Source: Paraburkholderia sp. SG-MS1 (GTDB lineage Bacteria > Pseudomonadota > Gammaproteobacteria > Burkholderiales > Burkholderiaceae). Taken from it: a DNA stretch of 53,553 bases. Shown piece by piece: positions 24,019 through 32,760 of the stretch. The first letter of the stretch is position 1. Every line of letters begins with the position of its first letter. Location: assembly GCF_012275575.1 (NCBI RefSeq), contig NZ_NPIH01000212.1, positions 50,106 to 103,658 on the forward strand, written 5' to 3'. The notes under the pieces are model-generated. The model ran no database searches, was not told the DNA's origin, and saw only the letters and a program-made list of their open reading frames with translations. A program made the translations under genes and the position numbers.

Positions 24019-24948
24019 ATGAGGCTCGATACCTGTGAAGCCGACGGCGAGATCGCTTCGACATCGATGGCGGCCCACAGCTACGCGCCGCTCGCCGATT
24101 CGTCTGGCGCGTTACGCGAGGCTCAAACGCAGTTCGACGCCAATCATCCCTCGCTGTATTCACCGCAGGACCCGCCGCTGCGCTCGGGAACCCAAAGTCT
24201 CGAACGCGCGATCAGCCTGCTGCGGGAACTGGCCGCCCGTCATCGCACCGGCTGGCGACTGGGCGATCTCGCCGCGCGTTGCGGCATCGACAAGGGTTCG
24301 GCGCACCGGCTGCTGGCCTGCCTGATCCGTGAGCGGCTGGTGCAGCAAAGGGCGGAAGACCGCCGCTATCTGCCCGGCCCGCTTCTGTGGGAGCTTGGCC
24401 TTTCGGTGCCGGGCCATATCAACTCCGACGACGCCTGCCGCGAACGTCTCGCCGCGCTGGCGCGCCGCTTCGGCGGCCTTGCGTTCCTGATGGTGCGTAG
24501 TGGTTCGGAATACGTCTGCGCGATGCGTGCCGGCGATTCGGATCTCCGCGCCGTCTCGGTGGAGGTGGGCACGCGCCGTCCGTTGATCACGTCGGCCGGG
24601 GGCGTGTCGATCCTGCTCGCACTGCCAGAGCCGGAGGCAGTTGCGATCCGCGCGAACAACATCCAGCAGGAAATCTCACGCTGCGGCGACGTGCGTCTGA
24701 AGGCGCTGGAGCAGATGTATCGACGCTCGCAAGCCTACGGCTTCGGGGTGAACCTGGGCGACGTGGTGCCGGGCATTCATGCGGTCGCGGTGCCGGTTTT
24801 CGGGCGGCCCGGCAAGCCGATGGCGGCCGTCTGTCTGATGAGCTGGCCGGAAGCGCTGCCGGAATCGCGCGTGGACCAAGCTTGCGAAGCGTTGATGGCC
24901 GAAGCGCCTCGGGCGGTGGTCTTCTGCGCGGACGCGAGCCACGCCTGA
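24019..24948 (+). CDS. IclR-family transcriptional regulator
   Basis: A 309-residue IclR protein with a long N-terminal extension of about 60 residues before the winged helix (LGDLAARCGIDKGSAHRLLA near residues 86-105). The ligand domain follows and includes GSEYVCAMRAGDSDLRAVSVEVGTRRPL and GVNLGDVVPGIHAVAVPV. ATG 24019 has GAGG at seven bases; the frame is open to 23827 but would run over the operator. It lies between the RraA-like gene (divergent) and the 2-hydroxy-acid dehydrogenase operon (same strand), with matching candidate operators in front of both. It probably senses an acid of that pathway. Confidence 0.9.
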   Translation: MRLDTCEADGEIASTSMAAHSYAPLADSSGALREAQTQFDANHPSLYSPQDPPLRSGTQSLERAISLLRELAARHRTGWRLGDLAARCGIDKGSAHRLLACLIRERLVQQRAEDRRYLPGPLLWELGLSVPGHINSDDACRERLAALARRFGGLAFLMVRSGSEYVCAMRAGDSDLRAVSVEVGTRRPLITSAGGVSILLALPEPEAVAIRANNIQQEISRCGDVRLKALEQMYRRSQAYGFGVNLGDVVPGIHAVAVPVFGRPGKPMAAVCLMSWPEALPESRVDQACEALMAEAPRAVVFCADASHA

Positions 24949-25135
24949 GCGCGTGGGCTATCCGCCCCTCGTCGCGTCAGCCGGGTTGCCTTTTCAAATG
25001 GCTTTCCCGGCATGCGTTCGCCCGTCCGGTTCCCCATCGTCTCCGTGAATGTTCCCTCCAAACCCGATCATTTGCACTTCTGGCCGTTGCCGGTGCGCGA
25101 GATCCCGTGCGCGCGCCAGTGCCGCAATGCACAAA

Positions 25136-25153
25136 GTTTCACACTGCAAAACG
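25136..25153. promoter_or_regulatory. Candidate IclR operator, copy 2
   Basis: GTTTCACACTGCAAAACG lies 76-93 bp before the 2-hydroxy-acid dehydrogenase start. Its reverse complement, CGTTTTGCAGTGTGAAAC, differs from copy 1 at only two positions. It would place the dehydrogenase-TRAP-dioxygenase run under the IclR regulator encoded just upstream. Confidence 0.6.
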
Positions 25154-25228
25154 CAGCGGCATTGATCGATTGCCGATCGCTTAGGGCGCCCACACAATAA
25201 ATCGGAGCGCTATCCAACAGGGACGAGC

Positions 25229-26449
25229 ATGAACATCGAGAAGGCCGTGAACTTCGATGACCTGCGGACACAGGCCAAAAGAAAGCTGCCGAGAATCGCT
25301 TTCGATTTCATCGAGGGCGGCGCGGACGACGAGTTCTGCCTCGCCAGAAATCGCGATGCGTTCCGCCGCTTCCGGCTCCTGCCGCGCTATCTGGTCGATG
25401 TGACCACACGCGATCAATCCTGCACGTTGCTGGGCCGCACCTATAGCAGCCCGTTCGGCATTTCGCCAACCGGCCTGGCCGGCCTGTTTCGGCCGCACGC
25501 CGATCTGATGCTGGCTGCCGAAGCGGCCGCTGCGAACATTCCGTATCTGATGTCCAGCGCGAGCACGGACTCAATCGAGGAAGCCGCGCAGATCGCCCCG
25601 CATAACACGTGGTTCCAGATTTACGGCACGCGCAACGAAACGATCAACGACGACCTGGTGCGCCGCGCCCGCGACGCGGCGCTGGAAACCCTGGTGCTGT
25701 CGATCGACATACCGGTCAATTCGAACCGTGAACGCAACCGCCGCAATGGTTTTACGCGGCCGCTCAAGATGACCCCTGCGATCGTGTTCGAAGCAATGGG
25801 GCATCCGGTCTGGGTGATCCGTTACCTGCGAAGCGGCGGCATGCCGATGATGAAAAACTGGGCGAATTACGCGCCACCCGGTGCGCGCGCCGGCGATGTC
25901 GCTGACCTGTACGGCACGCTGACGCCAGCACCGGCGATGACCTGGCGCTCGCTCGATCGCATCCGCAGCCTGTGGCCGGGCAAGCTCGTGGTGAAAGGCA
26001 TCCTGCATCCCCAGGACGCGGTGATGGCGATGCACGCCGGCGTCGATGGGATCATCGTGTCGAATCATGGTGGGCGGCAACTCGATAGCGCACCGTCGCC
26101 TGTCGAGATGTTGCCGTCGATCCGTGCGGCAGTCGGCGAGCGGGTCGAACTGATGCTCGACAGCGGCGTGCGGCGCGGCTCGGACATCGTCACCGCAATC
26201 TGCCTCGGCGCGCGCGCCGTGACGTTCGGCCGGCCGACTCTGTATGGTGCGGCAGCCGGTGGCCGGGCCGGTGTGAAGAAGGCGATCGACATCATGCGGC
26301 GTGAAGTCGACACGGTGATGGCGCAGATCGGCTGCACCAGCTTGAGTCAACTGGGCGTCGCCAACCTGTATCGCGAGCGACCCCTCGAGTATCCGTCGGA
26401 CGATGCGCTCGCCCGGCTCGTGCGCGACACGGTGCCGGACCTCGACTAG
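25229..26449 (+). CDS. FMN-dependent 2-hydroxy-acid dehydrogenase (first copy)
   Basis: A 406-residue flavoenzyme of the lactate/mandelate dehydrogenase family, oxidising an L-2-hydroxy acid to the 2-oxo acid. The active-site stretch IIVSNHGGRQLD gives His280 as the catalytic base, and Lys256 in KLVVKG contacts FMN. LMLDSGVRRGSDI binds the flavin phosphate, and FDFIEGGADDE near residues 25-35 is the usual entry motif. The segment around residues 185-215 corresponds to the membrane-associating loop of mandelate dehydrogenase. GGGACGAG precedes ATG 25229. It leads a run with a TRAP system and a TauD-like dioxygenase; the substrate is unknown. Confidence 0.9.
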   Translation: MNIEKAVNFDDLRTQAKRKLPRIAFDFIEGGADDEFCLARNRDAFRRFRLLPRYLVDVTTRDQSCTLLGRTYSSPFGISPTGLAGLFRPHADLMLAAEAAAANIPYLMSSASTDSIEEAAQIAPHNTWFQIYGTRNETINDDLVRRARDAALETLVLSIDIPVNSNRERNRRNGFTRPLKMTPAIVFEAMGHPVWVIRYLRSGGMPMMKNWANYAPPGARAGDVADLYGTLTPAPAMTWRSLDRIRSLWPGKLVVKGILHPQDAVMAMHAGVDGIIVSNHGGRQLDSAPSPVEMLPSIRAAVGERVELMLDSGVRRGSDIVTAICLGARAVTFGRPTLYGAAAGGRAGVKKAIDIMRREVDTVMAQIGCTSLSQLGVANLYRERPLEYPSDDALARLVRDTVPDLD

Positions 26450-26504
26450 AGAGAAGGCTGCGCTCACAGCCCGTATGTACCCAATAAAAACAGGAGACAC
26501 AGCA

Positions 26505-27512
26505 ATGAAACATCGAACGCGGCTTGGCATGGCGGCGCGATGGCTTGGCTGGGCGATTGTGGGGGTATCGACGTGCATCGCCTTGCAGGCCTACGCCGCC
26601 ACGACGTGGCGTGCCTATACCTACAACGCTGCCGCTACGGTCACGGCCGTGAAGGGGCTCAACGCGCTATTCGACCAGATTCGCAACAGCACCGGCAATG
26701 AATTGGCGATCCGTCTCAACCTGGGCGGCACGCTTGCGATCAGCGCGACGAACATCACCGAGGCCGTCGCGGGCAACGTGGTGCAGATGGGCGACGACGC
26801 GTTCTTTGTCGGCAGTGTGCCGGTAGGCGGCACGGTGCGACTGCCTCTGCTGATCAAGGACCGGCCCGCCTTCGATCGCGCCTGGGCTGCCGAGGAACCG
26901 TTCCTGAAGGCCGCGTACGAAAAGAAGGGCATCGTGCTGCTCGGGCACTACACGTTTCCGCTCAACGTGATCTGGTCGCGCAAGAAGCTGACGACTCTCT
27001 CCGACATCGCGGGGCAGAAGATCCGCGTGATCTCGCCGGAGCAGGCGGAGTTCATCAAACGGCTTGGCGGGATTCCCGTGACCCTCGGCACATCTGAGGT
27101 TGCAGCGGCGCTCGACCGCGGCGTGATAGACGGCGTGACCACCGCCAGTTCCGGCTATGGGTACATCTGGCGCGACATGCTGAAGTATCGCTACAACCTG
27201 AACGTGAGCTTCATCGACTCGCTGATTCTCGCGAACCGTCAGGCGTGGCTCGCGTTGACTGCGCAGCAGCAGGCCGCAGTACAACGCGATATCGACGCGG
27301 CAACTACCCATATTTCCGACGCAATGGCCGTGGAAGAGGACTCGCTAACCAGTCAACTCGCGGCCAAAGGCATCGTCGTCACGACGCCGAGCGCGGCAGA
27401 GGTGGCGCAGGCTACCCAGCTGATCTCGCCGTACTGGGACACCTGGGCCAAAGCGCGCGGCGACTCCGCGGAACAGGCGCTGACGAAGGTGCGCGCGGCG
27501 ATTGGGAGGTAA
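26505..27512 (+). CDS. TRAP transporter binding protein, DctP-like (second system)
   Basis: A 335-residue periplasmic binding protein with a signal peptide (about residues 1-32, cut near QAYA-ATTW). It shows the DctP pattern KIRVISPEQAEFIKRLGG, then GTSEVAAALDRGVIDGVTT. ATG 26505 has AGGAG at eight bases; the frame is open to 26403 inside the dehydrogenase end, without support. It lies 55 bp behind the dehydrogenase gene and just before its two permease genes, so it most likely binds the hydroxy acid or a related anion. Confidence 0.88.
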   Translation: MKHRTRLGMAARWLGWAIVGVSTCIALQAYAATTWRAYTYNAAATVTAVKGLNALFDQIRNSTGNELAIRLNLGGTLAISATNITEAVAGNVVQMGDDAFFVGSVPVGGTVRLPLLIKDRPAFDRAWAAEEPFLKAAYEKKGIVLLGHYTFPLNVIWSRKKLTTLSDIAGQKIRVISPEQAEFIKRLGGIPVTLGTSEVAAALDRGVIDGVTTASSGYGYIWRDMLKYRYNLNVSFIDSLILANRQAWLALTAQQQAAVQRDIDAATTHISDAMAVEEDSLTSQLAAKGIVVTTPSAAEVAQATQLISPYWDTWAKARGDSAEQALTKVRAAIGR

Positions 27513-27516
27513 GCAC

Positions 27517-28089
27517 ATGAAAGCCAGCCTTGCACCGACTACGGTCGCCGAAATTCCCGAAGTCGCCAGCAATACGCTCTCCGCGCCGTCGCTGGAAAGC
27601 TGGCTCGACCGGGTCTGCCGATGCGTATCGCAACTCGTGGTGGTCGGATTGATCGTGATGATCGCGGCGGAAGTATTCGTGCGCAGTGTGTTCGGCTGGT
27701 CGTTGCAGGTCACCGACGAACTGGGCGGCTACGCGTTGATCGTCATCGCGTTCGTCAGTCTGCCCAGTTGTCAGGCGCAGGGCGCATTTCATCACGTTCA
27801 CTTTCTCGACGCGAGACTCGGGCGGTTGCCGCAGGCCTGCTTGCGCTGCTTCTTCAGCGTCGTCAGTTTCGGTGCGATCGCCGTGCTGTGCTGGCAATTC
27901 GCGCTGTTCACGTTGACGTCCTGGCGTTCGGGCGACGTCGCCGCCACGACGTTGCTCACGCCGTTGTGGATTCCGCGCGCTGTGATGTGCGTCGGCACGG
28001 CTTGCCTGTGCGTGTCGCTGCTGCGCACGATCTTTCATGACTGGCAGCGGATTGCCGGGTTGATTTCATCGCGTGGCAGGAGGGGATGA
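27517..28089 (+). CDS. TRAP transporter small permease, DctQ-like (second system)
   Basis: A 190-residue membrane protein with a polar N-terminus of about 30 residues and four hydrophobic segments. QVTDELGGYALIVIAFVSLP is typical of DctQ. GGGAGG precedes ATG 27517, which is preferred to TTG 27502. It starts four bases after the binding-protein stop and overlaps the large permease as ATGA. Confidence 0.88.
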   Translation: MKASLAPTTVAEIPEVASNTLSAPSLESWLDRVCRCVSQLVVVGLIVMIAAEVFVRSVFGWSLQVTDELGGYALIVIAFVSLPSCQAQGAFHHVHFLDARLGRLPQACLRCFFSVVSFGAIAVLCWQFALFTLTSWRSGDVAATTLLTPLWIPRAVMCVGTACLCVSLLRTIFHDWQRIAGLISSRGRRG

Positions 28090-29390
28090 TGGCGCATCTT
28101 CAGATCGCAATCACATTCGTATTGTTTCTCGGCCTGCTGGGCGCGGGCATGGCGGTGCCGTTTGCCATTCTCGTGCCGGCGCTCGTGTATCTGTTCATGC
28201 AGGGCGGCGTCGCGGCGTTCAGCGGCATTGGACTGACGAGCTGGGGCAGCATGGATAGCTACACGCTGACCGCCATACCGCTTTTCATTCTGATGGCGGA
28301 GTGTATCCAGGCGAGCGGCCTGGGCTTCCGGGTCTATGGCGGTCTTGCGCGCCTGTTCCGGCGCATGCCGGGTGGTCTGATCCAGACCAATATCATCGGC
28401 TGTGCGCTGTTTGCGGCGGTGAGCGGGTCAAGCATCGCAACCGCCGCCGCCGTAGGCAACGTGGCGCTGCCGCAGCTCGGCGCGCGCAATTACGATCGCA
28501 AGCTGTCCACCGGTTCGCTCGCTGCCGGCGGCACGCTCGGCATCCTGTTTCCTCCTAGCATCGCGTTGATCGTATATGGCACGTTCACCGAGACGTCGGT
28601 GGCGAAGCTGTTCATGGCCGGCGTGGCGCCGGGCGTTCTGCTGACGTTGATGTTCATGCTGTATGTCGGCATCAGGACCATGGTGCGTCCCGATCTGGTC
28701 GAGCAACAGGAGAGGGGTTCGCAACGTATTGCATGGGTCGTGCGCGCGTTGTGCGATGTATTGCCTCTCGGCATTCTGATCGGCGGCGTGCTGGGTGCGA
28801 TCTACGCTGGAATCGCGACCCCGACCGAGGCTGCCGCAGTCGGCTGCATAGCGGCAGTGGTGATCTGCCGCCTGTTTGCGACCTTCACGCTGCATACTTT
28901 TTTCGCATCGCTGAAGCGCTCGACGCTGATTGTGGGCAACATTATTTTCATCACTTACTCGGCATTCATTTTCTCGTACGCAATGAGCTATGCCGGCGTC
29001 GGCGAAGAGATCACGTCTTTTATCGTCGGCCTTCATCTGACGAAGCCGGAGTTCTTTCTGGCGCTTCTGATTCTCTATACGGCGCTCGGCGCGCTGATCG
29101 AAAGTCTCGGGATGATCGTCATTACCGTGCCGCTGCTCGCACCCGTGTTGAGCGGATATGGCATCGACCCGATCTGGTTCGGCATCGTCGTGGTGATGTT
29201 CATTGAAATGGGACAGATCACGCCGCCTATCGGCATCAATCTGTTCGTGATCCAGAGCATCTCGAAGGGATCGATCACCGAAGTCGTGCAAGGCACGATT
29301 CCGTTTCATCTGATCATGTTCATCCTGCTTGCGTTGTTGATGATGTTTCCGCAGATTGCGCTCTGGTTGCCCACCCGGATGATCGGTTAA
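28086..29390 (+). CDS. TRAP transporter large permease, DctM-like (second system)
   Basis: A 434-residue membrane protein with about twelve segments. The signatures AIPLFILMAECIQASGLG, AVSGSSIATAAAVGNVA and GGTLGILFPPSIALIVYG match the DctM family. Two start codons stand side by side, ATGATG at 28086 and 28089; AGGAGGGG upstream favours the second slightly. It completes the second TRAP importer, encoded between the 2-hydroxy-acid dehydrogenase and the TauD-like dioxygenase. Confidence 0.92.
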   Translation: MMAHLQIAITFVLFLGLLGAGMAVPFAILVPALVYLFMQGGVAAFSGIGLTSWGSMDSYTLTAIPLFILMAECIQASGLGFRVYGGLARLFRRMPGGLIQTNIIGCALFAAVSGSSIATAAAVGNVALPQLGARNYDRKLSTGSLAAGGTLGILFPPSIALIVYGTFTETSVAKLFMAGVAPGVLLTLMFMLYVGIRTMVRPDLVEQQERGSQRIAWVVRALCDVLPLGILIGGVLGAIYAGIATPTEAAAVGCIAAVVICRLFATFTLHTFFASLKRSTLIVGNIIFITYSAFIFSYAMSYAGVGEEITSFIVGLHLTKPEFFLALLILYTALGALIESLGMIVITVPLLAPVLSGYGIDPIWFGIVVVMFIEMGQITPPIGINLFVIQSISKGSITEVVQGTIPFHLIMFILLALLMMFPQIALWLPTRMIG

Positions 29391-29462
29391 ATCTCGCGAA
29401 ATGCTGGCGCGCTTCAGGGGCTGCTCTGCTTTTTCCCGCATTCAATGTGATGGAGTCATGCG

Positions 29463-30341
29463 ATGGAGTCGACACAGTTAATCTATGGCAAGCCCTTGAA
29501 AGAGGGGCTTGCATTCGAAATCGACGTAAAGGTCGAGGAGTTTCTGGACGGCAGTCTCGACATCGATGAGATAGAAGCGCTGTGGCGGCAGTATCCGCTT
29601 CTGGTGTTTCGCCGTCAGTCGCTGCTCGAAGAAGAACTGGTGCGATTTTCTTCCCTGCTTGGCGAATGCGAAGCGGTCAGTCGTAAAGACATTCTGTCAC
29701 CGTATTCCGACAAGGTGATCTATTTCAGCACGCTGAAATATGCGGACGGTCGCAACCTCGGTGGCTTTGCGGGAGGAGAGGACGTCGACTGGCATTCGGA
29801 TCAGACCTTCCGGCCGTCACCGTCCACCGGCGCGATTCTTTACGGTGTGGAAGTGCCGCGCGACGGCGGCGACATTTACTGGGCCGATCAGTATCGGGCC
29901 TATGAACTGTTGCTCCCCGACGTGCGCCGCAAGATCGACGGGCGCATCGGGACTTATCGGTACGCGAAGCGCCTGGGCATCATGAATGCGACTGAACTGA
30001 AGGGCAAATTCGATGAATTGTCCCGCACGCCCGATGTGTTTCACCCCGTTGTGCTGGACCATCCGCTCACCGGGAAAAAGGCGCTTTATGCCGACCCGAC
30101 CACGCTGGTTTCAATCGACGGTCTCACCGAAGCAGAGAATGCCGTGATCCTTCCGTTGCTCTTTGCGGCAGGCGGCGACCCGTCGGCCGTCTATCGGCAC
30201 AAAGTTCTGTCCGGCGATCTGATGATGTGGGACAACGGTTGCACGATGCACCGGCGCGACGTCATGACACTCGAACAGCCACGCCTGATGAAGCGGACCA
30301 CGTTCCGCCTACCGGCATCCAGGTATTGTGTGCCGCATTAG
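29463..30341 (+). CDS. TauD/TfdA-family 2-oxoglutarate-dependent dioxygenase
   Basis: A 292-residue non-haem iron dioxygenase. The iron ligands are visible as His111 and Asp113 in DWHSDQTF and His263 in MHRRD, with Arg278 (LMKRTTF) to hold 2-oxoglutarate, so the active site is complete. These enzymes hydroxylate small acids such as taurine, alkyl sulfates or phenoxyacetates, often releasing an aldehyde. GGAG lies seven bases before ATG 29463. It follows the TRAP genes by 72 bp and probably acts on the imported compound. It is convergent with the IclR gene at 30380. The substrate cannot be read from the sequence. Confidence 0.9.
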   Translation: MESTQLIYGKPLKEGLAFEIDVKVEEFLDGSLDIDEIEALWRQYPLLVFRRQSLLEEELVRFSSLLGECEAVSRKDILSPYSDKVIYFSTLKYADGRNLGGFAGGEDVDWHSDQTFRPSPSTGAILYGVEVPRDGGDIYWADQYRAYELLLPDVRRKIDGRIGTYRYAKRLGIMNATELKGKFDELSRTPDVFHPVVLDHPLTGKKALYADPTTLVSIDGLTEAENAVILPLLFAAGGDPSAVYRHKVLSGDLMMWDNGCTMHRRDVMTLEQPRLMKRTTFRLPASRYCVPH

Positions 30342-30379
30342 TCATGCAAGGTGCCCGGGCCGCGATGGACCGCGTAGCG

Positions 30380-31123
30380 CTATTTCGGTTTCAGGTCGAC
30401 GCCGAGGAAATCGCGCACGGCCGTGATCATCAGCGTGGCGATATCGTTGGTGCGCGACTTCAGGCGTTCGACGGGGCCTGAAATGAGCAGCGCGTAGTGG
30501 CGCGCAGGCATGGGCAACGCGAGGGCGACGCCCATCAATCCCGGTGAATATTCCTCGTTGCCGAGGAACCAGCCTTTTTTTATCGATCGCTCGATTTCCG
30601 CTTCGATGTCATCGGGATTCATCAGCGTGTGCGGGGTGTAGCGAATATAGTCGGCGCGTCTTAGCAGGGCGAGACGTTCGGCAGCCGAGCGTTGCGACAG
30701 CAATGCGCGTCCGGCGGCAGTGGCGTGCATCGGCACGCAATTGCCGATCTGCGTGGTGTATCGAATCGGATTGGCCGATTCGCGCACGCCGACGAACATC
30801 ACCTGCCCGGCGTTGGGGGCGGCAAGCGCAGTCGTTTCGCCCGTCGCGTTCGCGAGAAATTCGAGCAGATTTTCCATCTCGACCGAAGGCGTTTCGCCGC
30901 TGCGGATGGCTTCGACAAGCTCCCACCAGCGCGGCGACGGATACACGCCGCCTTTCGGGCGGGGCTCGTAGAGATAGCCGAGCGACTTGAGTGTCGTGAG
31001 CAGGTTGTGTGTGCTGGAGCGCGGCCAATCCAGCGTTTCGGAAATCTCGGCTAGCGACGCAGGTCGTTTGATCTGGGCAAAGAATTCGAGCAGTTCGAGA
31101 ACCTGGGCGGCTTGTCTGACCAT
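30380..31123 (-). CDS. IclR-family transcriptional regulator
   Basis: A 247-residue IclR protein. The winged helix covers about residues 3-60 (ASLAEISETLDWPRSSTHNL). The ligand domain follows, with VPMHATAAGRALLS and GVALALPMPARHYALLISG. GGTGAG precedes ATG 31123. It is divergent from the MFS-amidohydrolase-cupin run that begins at 31439, with an inverted repeat TTGTCC-N8-GGACAA between them, so it is the likely regulator of that run. Confidence 0.92.
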   Translation of the reverse strand: MVRQAAQVLELLEFFAQIKRPASLAEISETLDWPRSSTHNLLTTLKSLGYLYEPRPKGGVYPSPRWWELVEAIRSGETPSVEMENLLEFLANATGETTALAAPNAGQVMFVGVRESANPIRYTTQIGNCVPMHATAAGRALLSQRSAAERLALLRRADYIRYTPHTLMNPDDIEAEIERSIKKGWFLGNEEYSPGLMGVALALPMPARHYALLISGPVERLKSRTNDIATLMITAVRDFLGVDLKPK

Positions 31124-31438
31124 GGACTACTCACCAAAAAGATTGACACATGAGGGCTTCGCTTTCGCCGCAGTGTATCAAGGCCAATGCGGCGAAACCG
31201 CGTCTGCAAAAAAATTGAATCGGCGCCCGCGGCCAGCCGCCAGGTTCGACATTCTCCGGCATTCAGGCACGTTTTCCCGTTTTCCAGCACTCCCTGGGGT
31301 TCACACTTAGAGACTGTTTGTCCCTGTGTGTGGACAATTAATTCACGTCACTGAACGCATGGCGGCTTCGGTCACCTTCGAAATGCCACGCGTCGCGTGT
31401 CGCAGCGAAGCTCTGCCAGGCCACTCGCCGGAGGAAAA
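31124..31438. other. Divergent intergenic region with one inverted repeat
   Basis: No gene is seen in this 315-bp gap. Apart from the inverted repeat at 31318-31337 it holds AT-rich patches (a run of seven A at 31207-31213) suited to promoters on both strands, but no promoter hexamers could be fixed with confidence. Confidence 0.5.
31318..31337. promoter_or_regulatory. Candidate operator TTGTCC-N8-GGACAA
   Basis: Perfect 6-bp arms, TTGTCC at 31318-31323 and GGACAA at 31332-31337, lie around the spacer CTGTGTGT. The site is 100 bp before the second MFS gene and in the gap with the divergent IclR gene, the usual location for an IclR-type operator. Binding is inferred. Confidence 0.45.
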
Positions 31439-32719
31439 ATGAAAATCGCGAAGACGCAGGAAATCGCCAGGGAGGGCAGCCTATGGATGCCCGAATGGAT
31501 CGCGCGACTCGACCCGAGAGGCAGGAAGACCTTCGTCGCGTCATTCGGCGGCTGGGCGATCGACGCGTTCGACTTCATGATCTTCAGCTTCGTGATCACG
31601 GCGCTCACGCATTCGTTGGGCGTCGAACGTGGCGCGATCGGCCTGATCGGCACCGCCACGCTGCTGGCGTCCGCGGTGGGTGGCTGGACTGCCGGCATGC
31701 TCGCCGACCGCTTCGGGCGCGTGAAAATGCTGCAGGGAACCATTCTCTGGTTTTCCGTCTGCACGGTTCTGATCGGCTTTGCGCAGAACTTCGAGCAACT
31801 GCTTGCGCTGCGTATCCTGCAGGGGCTTGGTTTTGGCGGTGAGTGGGCGATCGGCGCGGTGTTGATCGGCGAAAGCGTTCGCGCCGAGGATCGCGGCAAG
31901 GCCGTGGGCTTCGTGCAAAGCGGCTGGTCGATCGGATGGGGTGCGGCGGCGCTCGCGTACAGCATTTCGTTTTCGTTTCTGCCGGAACAGTACGCATGGC
32001 GCGCGTTGTTCTGGATCGGCGTCTTGCCGGCGCTGATGGTGCTGTTCGTGCGGCGTAACGTCAGCGAACCCGAGATCTTCGTTCGGGCACAAGCGGCGCA
32101 GCGAGCCGCCGGCACGCGCACCAATCTGCTTGCGATCTTCATGCCGCCGCTGCTCGGCACGACGCTCAAAGCCTCGGCGCTATGCACGGCGCTCACCGGT
32201 GGCTACTACGCCATGTCCACCTGGTTGCCCACTTTCCTGAAGGTCGAACGGCATCTGTCCGTGCTGAATACCGGCGGCTATCTGCTGGTGCTGATCCTCG
32301 GTTCGTTCTGCGGCTACATTCTCGGCGCATATTTGACCGACCTATGGGGACGTCGACGCAGTTTCGTCGTGTTCTCGTTCGTCGCGGCCGTCTGCCTGTA
32401 CGTCTATCTGAAGATGCCGCTCACCGATGGACAAATGATGGTGCTGGGCTTCCCGCTCGGCATGGCCTCGTGTGGCGTATTTGCCGGAATGGGCGCTTAC
32501 CTGACCGAACTGTATCCGTCGACGGTACGCGCTTCGGGACAGAGCTTCTGCTACAACTTCGGCCGCGGCATTGGCGCGCTGTTTCCCGCGATGGTCGGTT
32601 ATCTGAGCCAGACCTCGTCGCTCGGTAGTGCGATCGCCATCTTCGCGGGTTGCGCGTATGGCGCGTCGGTGCTCATGGCGATGCTGTTGCCGGAAACCAG
32701 GGGCCGGGCGCTCCAATAG
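31439..32719 (+). CDS. MFS transporter, acid:proton symporter type (second copy)
   Basis: A 426-residue inner-membrane carrier, clearly paralogous to the one at 12547. Shared stretches include RALQGFGFGGEWA versus RILQGLGFGGEWA, and GQGFCYNFGRGIGALFPA versus GQSFCYNFGRGIGALFPA. The loop 2-3 motif GGWTAGMLADRFGR is intact. GGAGG lies five bases before ATG 31439; an in-frame GTG 31397 is less likely. It is followed by a LigI-like amidohydrolase and a cupin, so it probably imports a lactone or related acid. Confidence 0.92.
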   Translation: MKIAKTQEIAREGSLWMPEWIARLDPRGRKTFVASFGGWAIDAFDFMIFSFVITALTHSLGVERGAIGLIGTATLLASAVGGWTAGMLADRFGRVKMLQGTILWFSVCTVLIGFAQNFEQLLALRILQGLGFGGEWAIGAVLIGESVRAEDRGKAVGFVQSGWSIGWGAAALAYSISFSFLPEQYAWRALFWIGVLPALMVLFVRRNVSEPEIFVRAQAAQRAAGTRTNLLAIFMPPLLGTTLKASALCTALTGGYYAMSTWLPTFLKVERHLSVLNTGGYLLVLILGSFCGYILGAYLTDLWGRRRSFVVFSFVAAVCLYVYLKMPLTDGQMMVLGFPLGMASCGVFAGMGAYLTELYPSTVRASGQSFCYNFGRGIGALFPAMVGYLSQTSSLGSAIAIFAGCAYGASVLMAMLLPETRGRALQ

Positions 32720-32760
32720 TCATCGGCTTGTGAAGCTATGAATGGTTACGAGAGAACGAA

